From contig CAZRMK010000039.1 of the NCBI GenBank assembly GCA_964601165.1, positions 1 to 16,244 of the forward strand: a stretch of 16,244 nt of DNA, given 5' to 3'. A program made the translations under genes and the position numbers. Below are positions 6,844-14,065 of the stretch, in pieces. Below the pieces are notes generated by a model. The model ran no database searches and was not told where the DNA came from. It was given only the letters and a program-made list of their open reading frames with translations. Each line of letters opens with the position of its first letter. The first letter of the stretch is position 1. This DNA is from Thiosulfativibrio sp964601165 (GTDB taxonomy: Bacteria > Pseudomonadota > Gammaproteobacteria > Thiomicrospirales > Thiomicrospiraceae).

Positions 6844-6876
6844 TTTTAGAATGTTTTGAGAGTTAGGAGGTCTTTT

Positions 6877-7938
6877 TTATCCTCTTCGTGCTCGAACACC
6901 TTCAGATAATGTTTCAAGAACCTTTAGGCTGTCTTGCCAGTCAATACAGGGATCGGTAATGCTTTGACCGTAAGTGAGTTCTTTGCCTGGTTGAATGCTT
7001 TGAGATCCTGAAACTAGATGGCTTTCCACCATTACACCCATGATTTTATCATTTCCACTAGAGAGTTGTTCTTTAATAGAATCGGCAACTAAAAGTTGTC
7101 TTTCATGTTGTTTGTTGGAGTTTGCGTGACTACAATCAATCATTATTTTATCTTGTACTTTGGCTGCACTTAAAGCGTCTGTAGCTTCTTTGACAAAGGG
7201 TTCTTCATAGTTAGGGCCGTCATTGCCTCCTCGTAAAATAACATGGCAGTCGGTATTGCCTTTGGTTTCAAAAATGGCCGATTTACCGGTTTTAGTTAAC
7301 GACATGAAAATATGAGGACTGTTTGCCGCACGAATGGCATCAACGGCAATTTTAAACTTACCGTCAGTACCATTTTTAAAGCCAACAGGGCAAGATAATC
7401 CTGAAGACAGCTCGCGATGGCCTTGGCTTTCTGTGGTACGAGCACCAATGGCTCCCCAAGCAATAAGATCGGATACATATTGCGGAGAGATTAAGTCTAA
7501 AAACTCTGTTGCACAAGGCACTCCCATGTCATTGACATCTAATAATAAAGAACGTGCGAGTTCTAAGCCTTTATTAATTAAGTAGGATTCATCTAAATCT
7601 GGATCGTTGATAAGCCCTTTCCAGCCAACAGTTGTTCTGGGTTTTTCAAAATAAACACGCATTACAATTAATAAGTCTTGTTGGTAAATTTCTACCTGTT
7701 CTTTTAATAGCCCTGCATATTCTCTTGCTGCTTTAGGATCATGAATTGAACAAGGTCCCATAATCAACAATAATCTGTCATCACGACCAGATAAAATATT
7801 TTGAATATGTTGGCGAGTATCATAAACGGTTTGTGCCGCAGACTCGGTAATGGGAAATAAGCTTAGAAGCTCTTGTGCAGTTTGTACTTCGGTGATGCTT
7901 TTAATGCGTAAATCGTCGGTTTGATGCTTTGTTGTCAT
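6877..7938 (-). CDS. aroG: 3-deoxy-7-phosphoheptulonate (DAHP) synthase, class I, AroG-like
   Basis: This enzyme condenses phosphoenolpyruvate with erythrose 4-phosphate, the first step of the shikimate pathway. The 353-residue protein matches E. coli AroG in length and throughout its sequence. Metal and substrate residues are present: GPCSIHD with Cys63, RVYFEKPRTTVGWKG, AIGARTTESQ, PVGFKNGTDG, CSHANSNK (His), MVESH (Glu) and ITDPCI (Asp). The N-terminal DDLRIKSI segment also resembles AroG, the phenylalanine-sensitive isozyme, more than AroF; which amino acid inhibits this one cannot be read with certainty. It starts at the ATG complementary to 7936-7938 with AAGG about 11 bases upstream. 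No leader peptide or attenuator was seen. Confidence 0.94.
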   Translation of the reverse strand: MTTKHQTDDLRIKSITEVQTAQELLSLFPITESAAQTVYDTRQHIQNILSGRDDRLLLIMGPCSIHDPKAAREYAGLLKEQVEIYQQDLLIVMRVYFEKPRTTVGWKGLINDPDLDESYLINKGLELARSLLLDVNDMGVPCATEFLDLISPQYVSDLIAWGAIGARTTESQGHRELSSGLSCPVGFKNGTDGKFKIAVDAIRAANSPHIFMSLTKTGKSAIFETKGNTDCHVILRGGNDGPNYEEPFVKEATDALSAAKVQDKIMIDCSHANSNKQHERQLLVADSIKEQLSSGNDKIMGVMVESHLVSGSQSIQPGKELTYGQSITDPCIDWQDSLKVLETLSEGVRARRG

Positions 7939-8003
7939 GTCTGAAAACCTTGAACGGGTTGCGGGTTGTTAGGGGAATCTAAGCACAAATAACCTATGTT
8001 TTT

Positions 8004-8032
8004 TTTATAGTTACTTGTGGTGCTTTTATTAA
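8004..8032 (-). promoter_or_regulatory. Possible aroG promoter
   Basis: On the minus strand TTAATA (8027-8032), a 17-base spacer and TATAAA (8004-8009) form a weak sigma-70-type pair about 65 bases upstream of the aroG start. The region is AT-rich, so chance similarity is possible. Confidence 0.35.
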
Positions 8033-8078
8033 AAAAACACTATGTTAATCGCATATTATGCCATTTTTATAGGTGTTT

Positions 8079-8119
8079 ACCTAGTCCAAATACTGCCTAA
8101 ATCCTCTATATTCGGACTT
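8079..8119. repeat. Dispersed repeat fragment, partner of 9099-9127
   Basis: The segment contains TACTGCCTAAATCCTCTAT and ATATTCGGACTT. Read in reverse it gives TTTAGGCAGTA and AAGTCCGAATATAG, both found again (the second with one mismatch) at 9101-9127, on the far side of the DUF3579/DsrE pair. CCTAAATCCTCTAT also recurs in reverse at 831-844. Confidence 0.5.
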
Positions 8120-8145
8120 TTGATCTCATTTACCCTTAAATTTTA

Positions 8146-8154
8146 TGGTAAAAT
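8146..8154 (+). promoter_or_regulatory. Extended -10 promoter of the DUF3579 gene
   Basis: TGGTAAAAT is a good extended -10 element (TGn plus TAAAAT), 39 bases before the GTG start of the next gene. There is no convincing -35 hexamer, which is usual for extended -10 promoters. Confidence 0.45.
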
Positions 8155-8193
8155 TCTCCGATTAAGATTTTTAAATGTAAAGGGTTTGTTCAA

Positions 8194-8487
8194 GTGCGTT
8201 GTCGATATATTATTCAAGGGGTGACCGAAGAAGGTCGAAAGTTTCGTCCAAGTGATTGGATTGATCGTATTGCGTCTATGATGGCCTCTTATGGATCCTC
8301 TCAGAGGTTAGTTTTTTCTAATTTGTTACACCCCGAGCTTTATGAAGGTCAAAGATGTCTAATTATTGATATGGATCTTGAGCAAGAAAATTTAAGTATG
8401 TTTGAGTATGTAATGAATTTTGTTAAAGCCAATAATCTTAAAATGATCCAGCTTTGTGATATAGATAACTCTAAGTTGGGTGCTTGA
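8194..8487 (+). CDS. DUF3579 family protein
   Basis: A 97-residue soluble protein with the hallmark opening YIIQGVTEEGRKFRPSDWIDRIASMM and the central HPELYEGQRCLIIDMDLEQENLSMFEYVMNF of DUF3579, a family of unknown function in beta- and gammaproteobacteria. It starts with GTG at 8194; there is no in-frame ATG upstream, AAAGGG lies 9 bases before it, and the domain begins at once. It has no signal peptide or membrane segment. The next gene starts about 100 bases downstream on the same strand; whether they share a transcript is not clear. Confidence 0.85.
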   Translation: MRCRYIIQGVTEEGRKFRPSDWIDRIASMMASYGSSQRLVFSNLLHPELYEGQRCLIIDMDLEQENLSMFEYVMNFVKANNLKMIQLCDIDNSKLGA

Positions 8488-8590
8488 TTAAATTTTCTTT
8501 TTAGGTCATCAGTTCTTTTTTAGTGCATACCATTAAGTAGCGTGTCAAAATGGTTACCGAGCGTTGTTTAACTTTCGGAGATGTACTGAG

Positions 8591-9085
8591 ATGAATTTAA
8601 ATTATTTATTACCTTTTAAAACGTTACTTTTAGTTGTTTTTTTATCCTTTGGGGTAAGTGCTGTACAAGCCGCCGATGAGGGTGCTAAGGTCGTCTATCA
8701 TGTGGACTTTAAAGATGCGACGCGCTATTCTGCTACCTTAACCTCTATTAATAATATTTTAGATTATTATGATTCTGAATTGATGGAAGCAGAGATTCAC
8801 TTGGTTTTTGTTGGTTTTGGGATAAGTTTTACTACAAACAATAATTTGCAAGGCACACCTTTTGAAGCGGGTGACGTTTTACTTAAGCGTCGTGATGAGT
8901 TAAAAGGACGGTTACAGTCCTTGATTAAAGTACGTGATGTGCAAGTGCATTTGTGTGATAAAACTCGTACAGAAGTTGGCCTTGAAAAAGAAGAGCTTTT
9001 TGAAGGTATTCAACTAGTGCCTTCTGGGGTCGCTAAAATTGCAATTTTACAGGGTAAAGGGTTTTCTTACTTAAAAATTCAGTAA
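8591..9085 (+). CDS. Exported DsrE-like protein
   Basis: A 164-residue protein with an N-terminal signal peptide (hydrophobic LLLVVFLSFGVSA, probable cleavage after VQA at residue 27). The mature part (VVYHVDFKDATRYSATLTSINNILDYY...EIHLVFVGFGISF...GVAKIAILQGKGFSYLK) resembles periplasmic members of the DsrE/DsrF-like family (COG1416). Cytoplasmic DsrE proteins carry sulfur on a conserved Cys during sulfur oxidation; here a single Cys in VQVHLCDKT sits near where such a residue would be. A sulfur-carrier role is only an inference. I chose the ATG at 8591 (GGAG 10 bases upstream, signal peptide begins there) instead of the in-frame TTG at 8564. Confidence 0.75.
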   Translation: MNLNYLLPFKTLLLVVFLSFGVSAVQAADEGAKVVYHVDFKDATRYSATLTSINNILDYYDSELMEAEIHLVFVGFGISFTTNNNLQGTPFEAGDVLLKRRDELKGRLQSLIKVRDVQVHLCDKTRTEVGLEKEELFEGIQLVPSGVAKIAILQGKGFSYLKIQ

Positions 9086-9098
9086 AGATAATCTTAAC

Positions 9099-9127
9099 GG
9101 TTTAGGCAGTACCCAAGTCCAAATATA
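9099..9127. repeat. Dispersed repeat fragment, partner of 8079-8119
   Basis: Contains TTTAGGCAGTA followed by AAGTCCAAATATAG. Both pieces occur in reverse orientation at 8079-8119, so the DUF3579/DsrE pair is bracketed by inverted but rearranged copies of one repeat. No flanking duplication was seen. Confidence 0.45.
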
Positions 9128-9173
9128 GAAACGTGAATATAGCACCATCTCTTGTTCTCTATCTAAATTTGAA

Positions 9174-9530
9174 CTAGTGTGTATTGCTTGGAGAATTATT
9201 GTAGTTCTCAAAGTTTTCAGCTAACAGAAGTTCAATTTCATCTTGATTTAGGTATTCAAATTGATTTGGTAATTGGCTGGCAACCACACTGGGTAGTTCA
9301 AAGTTTGCATATTGCAATTGAGTCGGGCTGAGGGATTTTATAAAAGTTTGTAATGATTGAATAACTTGTCCATTCAAATCACGATTGGTCTGTTCTAAAA
9401 TAATGTCATGAAGCTGGTCAATCCATTTCATCTGAATATTTCTGACTTGTTGTGTATAGCTAGAGAGTTCTTGGTTTTTGAGGGCTTTTGCATAGCCATC
9501 GGTTAGGGTACGAATATCGTCAATAATCAT
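9174..9530 (-). CDS. Hypothetical protein
   Basis: An open frame of 118 residues that I do not recognise. It begins MIIDDIRTLTDGYAKALKNQ, has no signal peptide or membrane segment, no cysteine, and reads as mainly helical and acidic, with an acidic stretch near the C-terminus (NQDEIELLLAENFENYNN). Amino-acid composition is that of a normal soluble protein, and no strong competing frame exists on the other strand, which supports a real gene. It lies alone between the DsrE-like gene and an insertion-sequence remnant, so it may be accessory. Confidence 0.55.
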   Translation of the reverse strand: MIIDDIRTLTDGYAKALKNQELSSYTQQVRNIQMKWIDQLHDIILEQTNRDLNGQVIQSLQTFIKSLSPTQLQYANFELPSVVASQLPNQFEYLNQDEIELLLAENFENYNNSPSNTH

Positions 9531-9596
9531 TTCTGCAATTGGTTATATAACTCCAGCACAGAAAAGATATAAATTACTAAATGTGGCTTAGAAACC

Positions 9597-9783
9597 TTAC
9601 AGTTTTACTTGACCATTACAAACTCGACATTGGCTAAGAATATTGCCTTCCAAGTTTACTAGATTTTTTGGCACTATATTATTTTCACTGGCTATTTCAT
9701 TTAAGGTTTTTTCATCCTTCAACATTTCAAGTACCAATTTTGTTTTAATCTCCGTGCTGTATGTTGTTCGTTTTTTTACTCAT
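9597..9783 (-). pseudogene. IS3-family orfA (transposase helix-turn-helix subunit) remnant, frameshifted
   Basis: On the minus strand an ATG at 9781-9783 gives MSKK, then the frame breaks in an A7 tract (T7 at 9771-9777 on the plus strand). One A fewer restores MSKKRTTYS; the restored frame continues as EIKTKLVLEMLKDEKTLNEI and ASENNIVPKNLVNLEGNIL. This is the typical N-terminal helix-turn-helix of IS3-family OrfA. It then runs through unrelated residues to a stop at 9597. Only about 45 residues of OrfA similarity remain, and no OrfB is present. It is a dead fragment. Confidence 0.75.
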
Positions 9784-9928
9784 TGTTCTTAGCACTTAGT
9801 TTTACTAGTTTAATCTTAGCTTTTTAGGAACTTAAATTTTAGTAAAATTGTTTGTTTTTCTTGGATAGTACGAAGATACTCTAGCATACAATTTTAAACA
9901 GTTGTTTGTTATTTTAGGCGAGAACATT

Positions 9929-9939
9929 CCCCCCCCCCC
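9929..9939 (+). repeat. Homopolymeric C11 tract upstream of aceE
   Basis: Eleven consecutive C residues in a strongly AT-rich intergenic region, 74 bases upstream of the aceE start and about 28 bases upstream of the probable -10 box. Such tracts are prone to slippage during replication, and the position (about -41 to -51 from the likely start of transcription) is where upstream promoter contacts are made. Confidence 0.9.
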
Positions 9940-9964
9940 TTCATTCGCACCTCTAAACAAAAAA

Positions 9965-9973
9965 TGTTATTAT
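9965..9973 (+). promoter_or_regulatory. Possible aceE operon promoter (extended -10)
   Basis: TGTTATTAT is a TGn extension plus TATTAT, about 40 bases upstream of the aceE ATG. A weak -35 candidate TTCGCA (9944-9949) lies at an 18-base spacing, just downstream of the C11 tract. No binding site for a pyruvate-responsive regulator could be identified by eye. Confidence 0.4.
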
Positions 9974-10013
9974 TCCCTCTTCTCATCACTTCAACCATGA
10001 GGTTAGATTTAAA

Positions 10014-12674
10014 ATGAACAAAAATTTTGTTGATCAAGATCCGCAAGGAACTCAAGAATGGCTAGATGCATTAGAAGCTCTTGTTTCTGCTGAAGGTTCT
10101 GAAAAAGCACAATATGTTATTGCGACTTTAATTGAAAAAGCACGAGTACACGGTATAGATAGCCCTTATTCTGCGAATACGCCTTATTGTAATAGCATTT
10201 CTGAAGATGAGCAGTTGGATTACCCTGGAGATGAAGCTCTTGAGCAAAAGATGCGGGCTATTTTACGCTGGAATGCGATGGCGATTGTGTCTGGTGCCAA
10301 CAAGGATACTAGTGTTGGCGGTCATATTGCTTCTTACGCTTCAAGTTGTACTCTATATGAAGTGGGAATGAATCACTTTTTTAAAGGCCCTAATCATGAA
10401 CAGGGTGCGGATATGATTTTCTTTCAGGGGCATACCGCACCGGGGATGTATGCTCGTTCATTTATGGAAGGTCGTTTAACAGCAGAATTATTAAGAAATT
10501 ATCGTCAAGAAGTTGATGGCAATGGGTTATCTTCTTACCCTCACCCTTGGTTAATGAGTGATTATTGGCAGTTTCCGACCGTTTCTATGGGGCTTGGGCC
10601 TCTTATGTCAATTTATCAAGCGCGTTTTATGAAGTATATGGATGCTCGTGGTTTTGCTAAGACGCAAGGACGTAAAGTCTGGGCATTTTTAGGTGATGGT
10701 GAAATGGATGAGCCTGAATCTCGTGGAGCTTTGCAATTAGCGAAGCGAGAAAAACTAGATAATTTAGTATTTGTTATTAACTGTAATTTGCAGCGTTTAG
10801 ACGGGCCGGTTCGAGGTAATGGTAGTATTATCCAAGAGCTTGAGGGGGTATTTCGTGGTGCAGGTTGGGCTGTTATTAAGGTTATTTGGGGAACTGGGTG
10901 GGATCGCTTATTTAAAAAGGATACTTCTGGCAAGCTGATTGAGCTTATGGGTGAAGTAGTGGATGGCGAATATCAGGCTTATAAAGCAAAAGATGGTGCT
11001 TTTGTTCGTAAACACTTTTTTGGTAAGTATCCAGAAACGGCGGCATTGGTTGAAGATATGACTGATGAGGAAATTTTTAAACTAACTCGTGGTGGACATT
11101 CACCTCGTAAAGTTTATAACGCTTACAAGCGTGCCGAAGAAACTAAAGGCAAGCCTACGGTTATTTTAGCAAAAACTGTTAAGGGTTATGGAATGGGGCC
11201 TTATGGAGAATCTGCAAACACTGCTCATCAACAGAAAAAGCTTGATTTTGAAGGGTATAAACATTTCCGTGATCGCTTCTCAATTCCTTTTTCCGATGAA
11301 GATCTAGAGAAAAAAGTGCCTTTTTATGTGCCTAGTGCAGATTCTGATGTTATGCAATATATGCAAGAACGCCGTGAAGCTTTAGGTGGAGCTTTACCTT
11401 GCCGTCAGGATAAATCAGAACCTCTTCCTGTACCAGATCTATCGGTTTTTAAAATGTTAACCGATGGTACTGGTGAACGTGAAATGTCAACAACCATGGC
11501 ATTCGTACGCATTATTTCTATCTTATTGCGTGATAAGGAGATAGGGTCACGTGTGGTGCCTATTATTCCTGATGAAGCTCGTACTTTTGGAATGGAGGGT
11601 CTGTTCCGTCAAGTGGGTATTTATGATCCAGCAGGACAGCTATATGAGCCGATGGATAACGATCAGTTGATGTGGTACAAAGAATCTTCGGAAGGTCAGG
11701 TTTTTGAAGAGGGCATTAATGAAGCGGGGGCGATGTCTAATTGGATTGCCGCATCGACCGCTTATGCTAACTATGGTGTTAGCATGGTTCCTTTCTATAT
11801 TTATTATTCAATGTTTGGTTTCCAACGTATTGGAGATTTAGCTTGGGCAGCAGGAGATTCTCGTGCGAGAGGATTTCTAATTGGTGGTACAGCAGGACGT
11901 ACCACGCTTGAAGGCGAGGGCTTGCAGCATCAAGATGGTCATAACTTAATTCAGTTTGATCACATTCCAAATTGTATTAGTTACGATCCTACCTTTGCTT
12001 TTGAAATGGCAGTTATTATTCGTGATGGCATTAAACGCATGTTTAATGAGAAGGAAGATGTTTTTTACTATATTACAGCGATGAACGAAAATTATTCACA
12101 TCCTGCCATGCCTAAAGATTCAGAAGAAGATATTCTCAAGGGGCTTTATAAGTTTAAATCTTCAGATGCCAAGCATAAAAACAGAGTGCAGTTAATGGGT
12201 TCAGGCACCATCTTTCGTGAAGTGATTGCCGCGGCAAAAATGTTAGAAGCAGATTGGCAGGTGTCGGCAGATATTTGGGGCGTACCAAGTTTTAATCTAT
12301 TACGTCGTGATGGTATTGAGGCAACTCGTTGGAATAATTTGCACCCTACGCTAGAACCTAAAGTACCTTTTGTAACAGAAAAACTGCAAGATTCAGTTGG
12401 TCCTTTCATTGTGGCGACAGATTATATTCGTGATTATCCAGAACGAATTCGCCAATATATTCCTGGTGAATATTATGTGTTAGGAACAGACGGTTTTGGT
12501 CGCTCAGATACCCGAGAGAAGTTACGGCAGTTTTTTGAGGTTAACAGCTCGTATATTGTAGTTACGGCTCTTAAGTCTTTAGCGGATGCAGGTTCAATCA
12601 AGGCAGAAGTGGTTGCGAAGGCGATTAAAAAATATGCTATTGATAGTGAAAAACCTTACCCTATTCATGTTTAG
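10014..12674 (+). CDS. aceE: Pyruvate dehydrogenase E1 component (homodimeric type)
   Basis: AceE decarboxylates pyruvate with thiamine diphosphate and passes the acetyl group to the lipoyl arm of AceF. At 886 residues it has the full length of the gammaproteobacterial homodimeric enzyme and follows E. coli AceE throughout. The thiamine diphosphate motif GDGEMDEPES...NLVFVINCNLQRLDG starts near residue 227. Other conserved blocks are TSVGGHIASYAS, FFQGHTAPGMYARSF, HFFGKYPETAALV, KGYGMG, IPDEARTFGMEGLFRQVGIY, GTAGRTTLEGEGLQHQDGH and GTDGFGRSDTREKLR. It is first in an aceE-aceF-lpd operon, 25 bases before aceF. A C11 tract upstream may affect its transcription. Confidence 0.98.
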   Translation: MNKNFVDQDPQGTQEWLDALEALVSAEGSEKAQYVIATLIEKARVHGIDSPYSANTPYCNSISEDEQLDYPGDEALEQKMRAILRWNAMAIVSGANKDTSVGGHIASYASSCTLYEVGMNHFFKGPNHEQGADMIFFQGHTAPGMYARSFMEGRLTAELLRNYRQEVDGNGLSSYPHPWLMSDYWQFPTVSMGLGPLMSIYQARFMKYMDARGFAKTQGRKVWAFLGDGEMDEPESRGALQLAKREKLDNLVFVINCNLQRLDGPVRGNGSIIQELEGVFRGAGWAVIKVIWGTGWDRLFKKDTSGKLIELMGEVVDGEYQAYKAKDGAFVRKHFFGKYPETAALVEDMTDEEIFKLTRGGHSPRKVYNAYKRAEETKGKPTVILAKTVKGYGMGPYGESANTAHQQKKLDFEGYKHFRDRFSIPFSDEDLEKKVPFYVPSADSDVMQYMQERREALGGALPCRQDKSEPLPVPDLSVFKMLTDGTGEREMSTTMAFVRIISILLRDKEIGSRVVPIIPDEARTFGMEGLFRQVGIYDPAGQLYEPMDNDQLMWYKESSEGQVFEEGINEAGAMSNWIAASTAYANYGVSMVPFYIYYSMFGFQRIGDLAWAAGDSRARGFLIGGTAGRTTLEGEGLQHQDGHNLIQFDHIPNCISYDPTFAFEMAVIIRDGIKRMFNEKEDVFYYITAMNENYSHPAMPKDSEEDILKGLYKFKSSDAKHKNRVQLMGSGTIFREVIAAAKMLEADWQVSADIWGVPSFNLLRRDGIEATRWNNLHPTLEPKVPFVTEKLQDSVGPFIVATDYIRDYPERIRQYIPGEYYVLGTDGFGRSDTREKLRQFFEVNSSYIVVTALKSLADAGSIKAEVVAKAIKKYAIDSEKPYPIHV

Positions 12675-12699
12675 TTTTAAAAAGTAGGAAAAATAGATT

Positions 12700-14055
12700 A
12701 TGGCTATACAGAAAATTAACATTCCTGATGTTGGTGATTTTGATTCGGTTGAAATTATTGAGATCTTAGTGTCAGAAGGCGATCATGTCGCTATTGATGA
12801 TTCTCTTTTAACCTTAGAGTCTGATAAGGCAACCATGGAAATACCTTCCCCTCTGGCTGGAATAATTACTAAAGTAATGGTGGAAGTTGGCGGTAGTGTT
12901 GCTGAGGGTGATTATGTCTTTGATATTGAAGTATCTGCTGATTCCTCTGCCCCTGACCTTGAAGAAAAAGAACCTCAAGTAGTAAAAAGCGAAGCAGAAA
13001 GTGGATTAGAAAATGAACTAGAAAATAAAGCGGAAGAAGTTGTAGCAACGGTTACGACAGATGACGCTAAAGAAATTTCTCCTGTTGCTAGTTCTAAAAC
13101 TTTGTCTTCAGTTGCTACTAAGCCTGTGAATACCCAATCGATGGGAGCAAAATTTCACGCATCTCCTTCGGTACGAGCTTTTGCTCGTAATTTGGGTGTC
13201 GATTTGATTCAAGTAACTGGAACAGGTTCTAAGGGTCGAATTCAACAAGGCGATGTGGAAATAGCAATTAAGAAGGTTATGTCGGGTTCAGGCTCTTCTG
13301 CTCAGGCATCGGGTGGAGCGGGCATTCCTCCAATTCCTACTATTGATTTTAGTAAGTTTGGTGAAATTGAAACCGAAAAACTAGGTCGTATTAAGAAAAT
13401 TTCGGGCAAGTTTTTGCATGCTAGTTGGTTAAACATACCGCATGTTACCCAGTTTGATGAATGTGATATTACCGAAATGGATCAATTCCGTAAGGATCAA
13501 AAAGCCATTGCAGAGAAACAAGGGATTAAATTGACGCCATTGGTCTTTGTGATGAAAGCAGTTGTTAAAGCTTTACAAGATTTTCCTATTTTCAACGCTT
13601 CCTTGTCAGCAGATGGACAGTCTATTATCAAAAAAAGTTACTATAATCTTGGAATTGCGGTAGATACACCTAACGGTTTAATGGTTCCTGTGGTTAAGGA
13701 TGTCAATCGCAAAGGAGTTTATGAACTGTCTCGTGATTTAATGGAGATTTCCGCTAAAGCTCGTGAAGGTAAATTATCTGCCGCAGATATGTCGGGTGGA
13801 ACTTTTACCATTTCTAGTTTAGGAGGCATTGGAGGTACGCAATTTACTCCTATTATTAATGCTCCTGAAGTGGCAATTATGGGTCTTTCAAGAGCGAAAA
13901 TGCAACCTGTCTGGAAGGGTACAGAATTTGTACCTCGCCTGATAATGCCTTACAGTATTTCTTATGATCATCGTGCGATTGACGGTGCAGAAGGCTGTCG
14001 TTTTACTGTTCAGGTTGGAAAATATCTTTCTGATCTACGCCAGTTGATACTTTAG
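12700..14055 (+). CDS. aceF: Pyruvate dehydrogenase E2, dihydrolipoamide acetyltransferase
   Basis: AceF forms the core of the complex and transfers the acetyl group to coenzyme A. The 451-residue protein has one lipoyl domain (residues 1-80, lipoylated Lys43 in ESDKATMEI), a long acidic and Ser/Ala-rich linker (about 85-150), a peripheral-subunit-binding domain at about 152-188 (ASPSVRAFARNLGV...GRIQQGDV), a second short Gly/Ser/Pro linker, and the catalytic domain ending in SYDHRAIDG with His424 and Asp428. E. coli AceF has three lipoyl domains; a single one is common elsewhere. AGGA lies about 10 bases before the ATG. Its stop codon overlaps the lpd ribosome site. Confidence 0.97.
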   Translation: MAIQKINIPDVGDFDSVEIIEILVSEGDHVAIDDSLLTLESDKATMEIPSPLAGIITKVMVEVGGSVAEGDYVFDIEVSADSSAPDLEEKEPQVVKSEAESGLENELENKAEEVVATVTTDDAKEISPVASSKTLSSVATKPVNTQSMGAKFHASPSVRAFARNLGVDLIQVTGTGSKGRIQQGDVEIAIKKVMSGSGSSAQASGGAGIPPIPTIDFSKFGEIETEKLGRIKKISGKFLHASWLNIPHVTQFDECDITEMDQFRKDQKAIAEKQGIKLTPLVFVMKAVVKALQDFPIFNASLSADGQSIIKKSYYNLGIAVDTPNGLMVPVVKDVNRKGVYELSRDLMEISAKAREGKLSAADMSGGTFTISSLGGIGGTQFTPIINAPEVAIMGLSRAKMQPVWKGTEFVPRLIMPYSISYDHRAIDGAEGCRFTVQVGKYLSDLRQLIL

Positions 14056-14065
14056 GAGTTTAATT

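Larger units (their letters stand above)
9784..10013. other. Intergenic region upstream of aceE
   Basis: AT-rich, no gene seen. It contains an inverted pair TTTTACTA (9800-9807) and TAGTAAAA (9840-9847), a lone TACAAT at 9887-9892, the C11 tract and the probable aceE promoter. GAGG at 9999-10002 is the likely aceE ribosome site, 11 bases before the ATG. Confidence 0.5.

Noticed and set aside
7296..7585. Short open frames on both strands inside aroG
   Set aside because: They lie entirely within a conserved enzyme gene and show no family features.
8042..8224. 60-residue hydrophobic open frame before the DUF3579 gene
   Set aside because: It overlaps a dispersed repeat and the probable promoter of the next gene, lacks a ribosome site, and extends into the DUF3579 gene in another frame.
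8564..8590. TTG start giving a longer DsrE-like protein
   Set aside because: The extension would precede a typical signal peptide, and the ATG at 8591 has GGAG at a normal distance.
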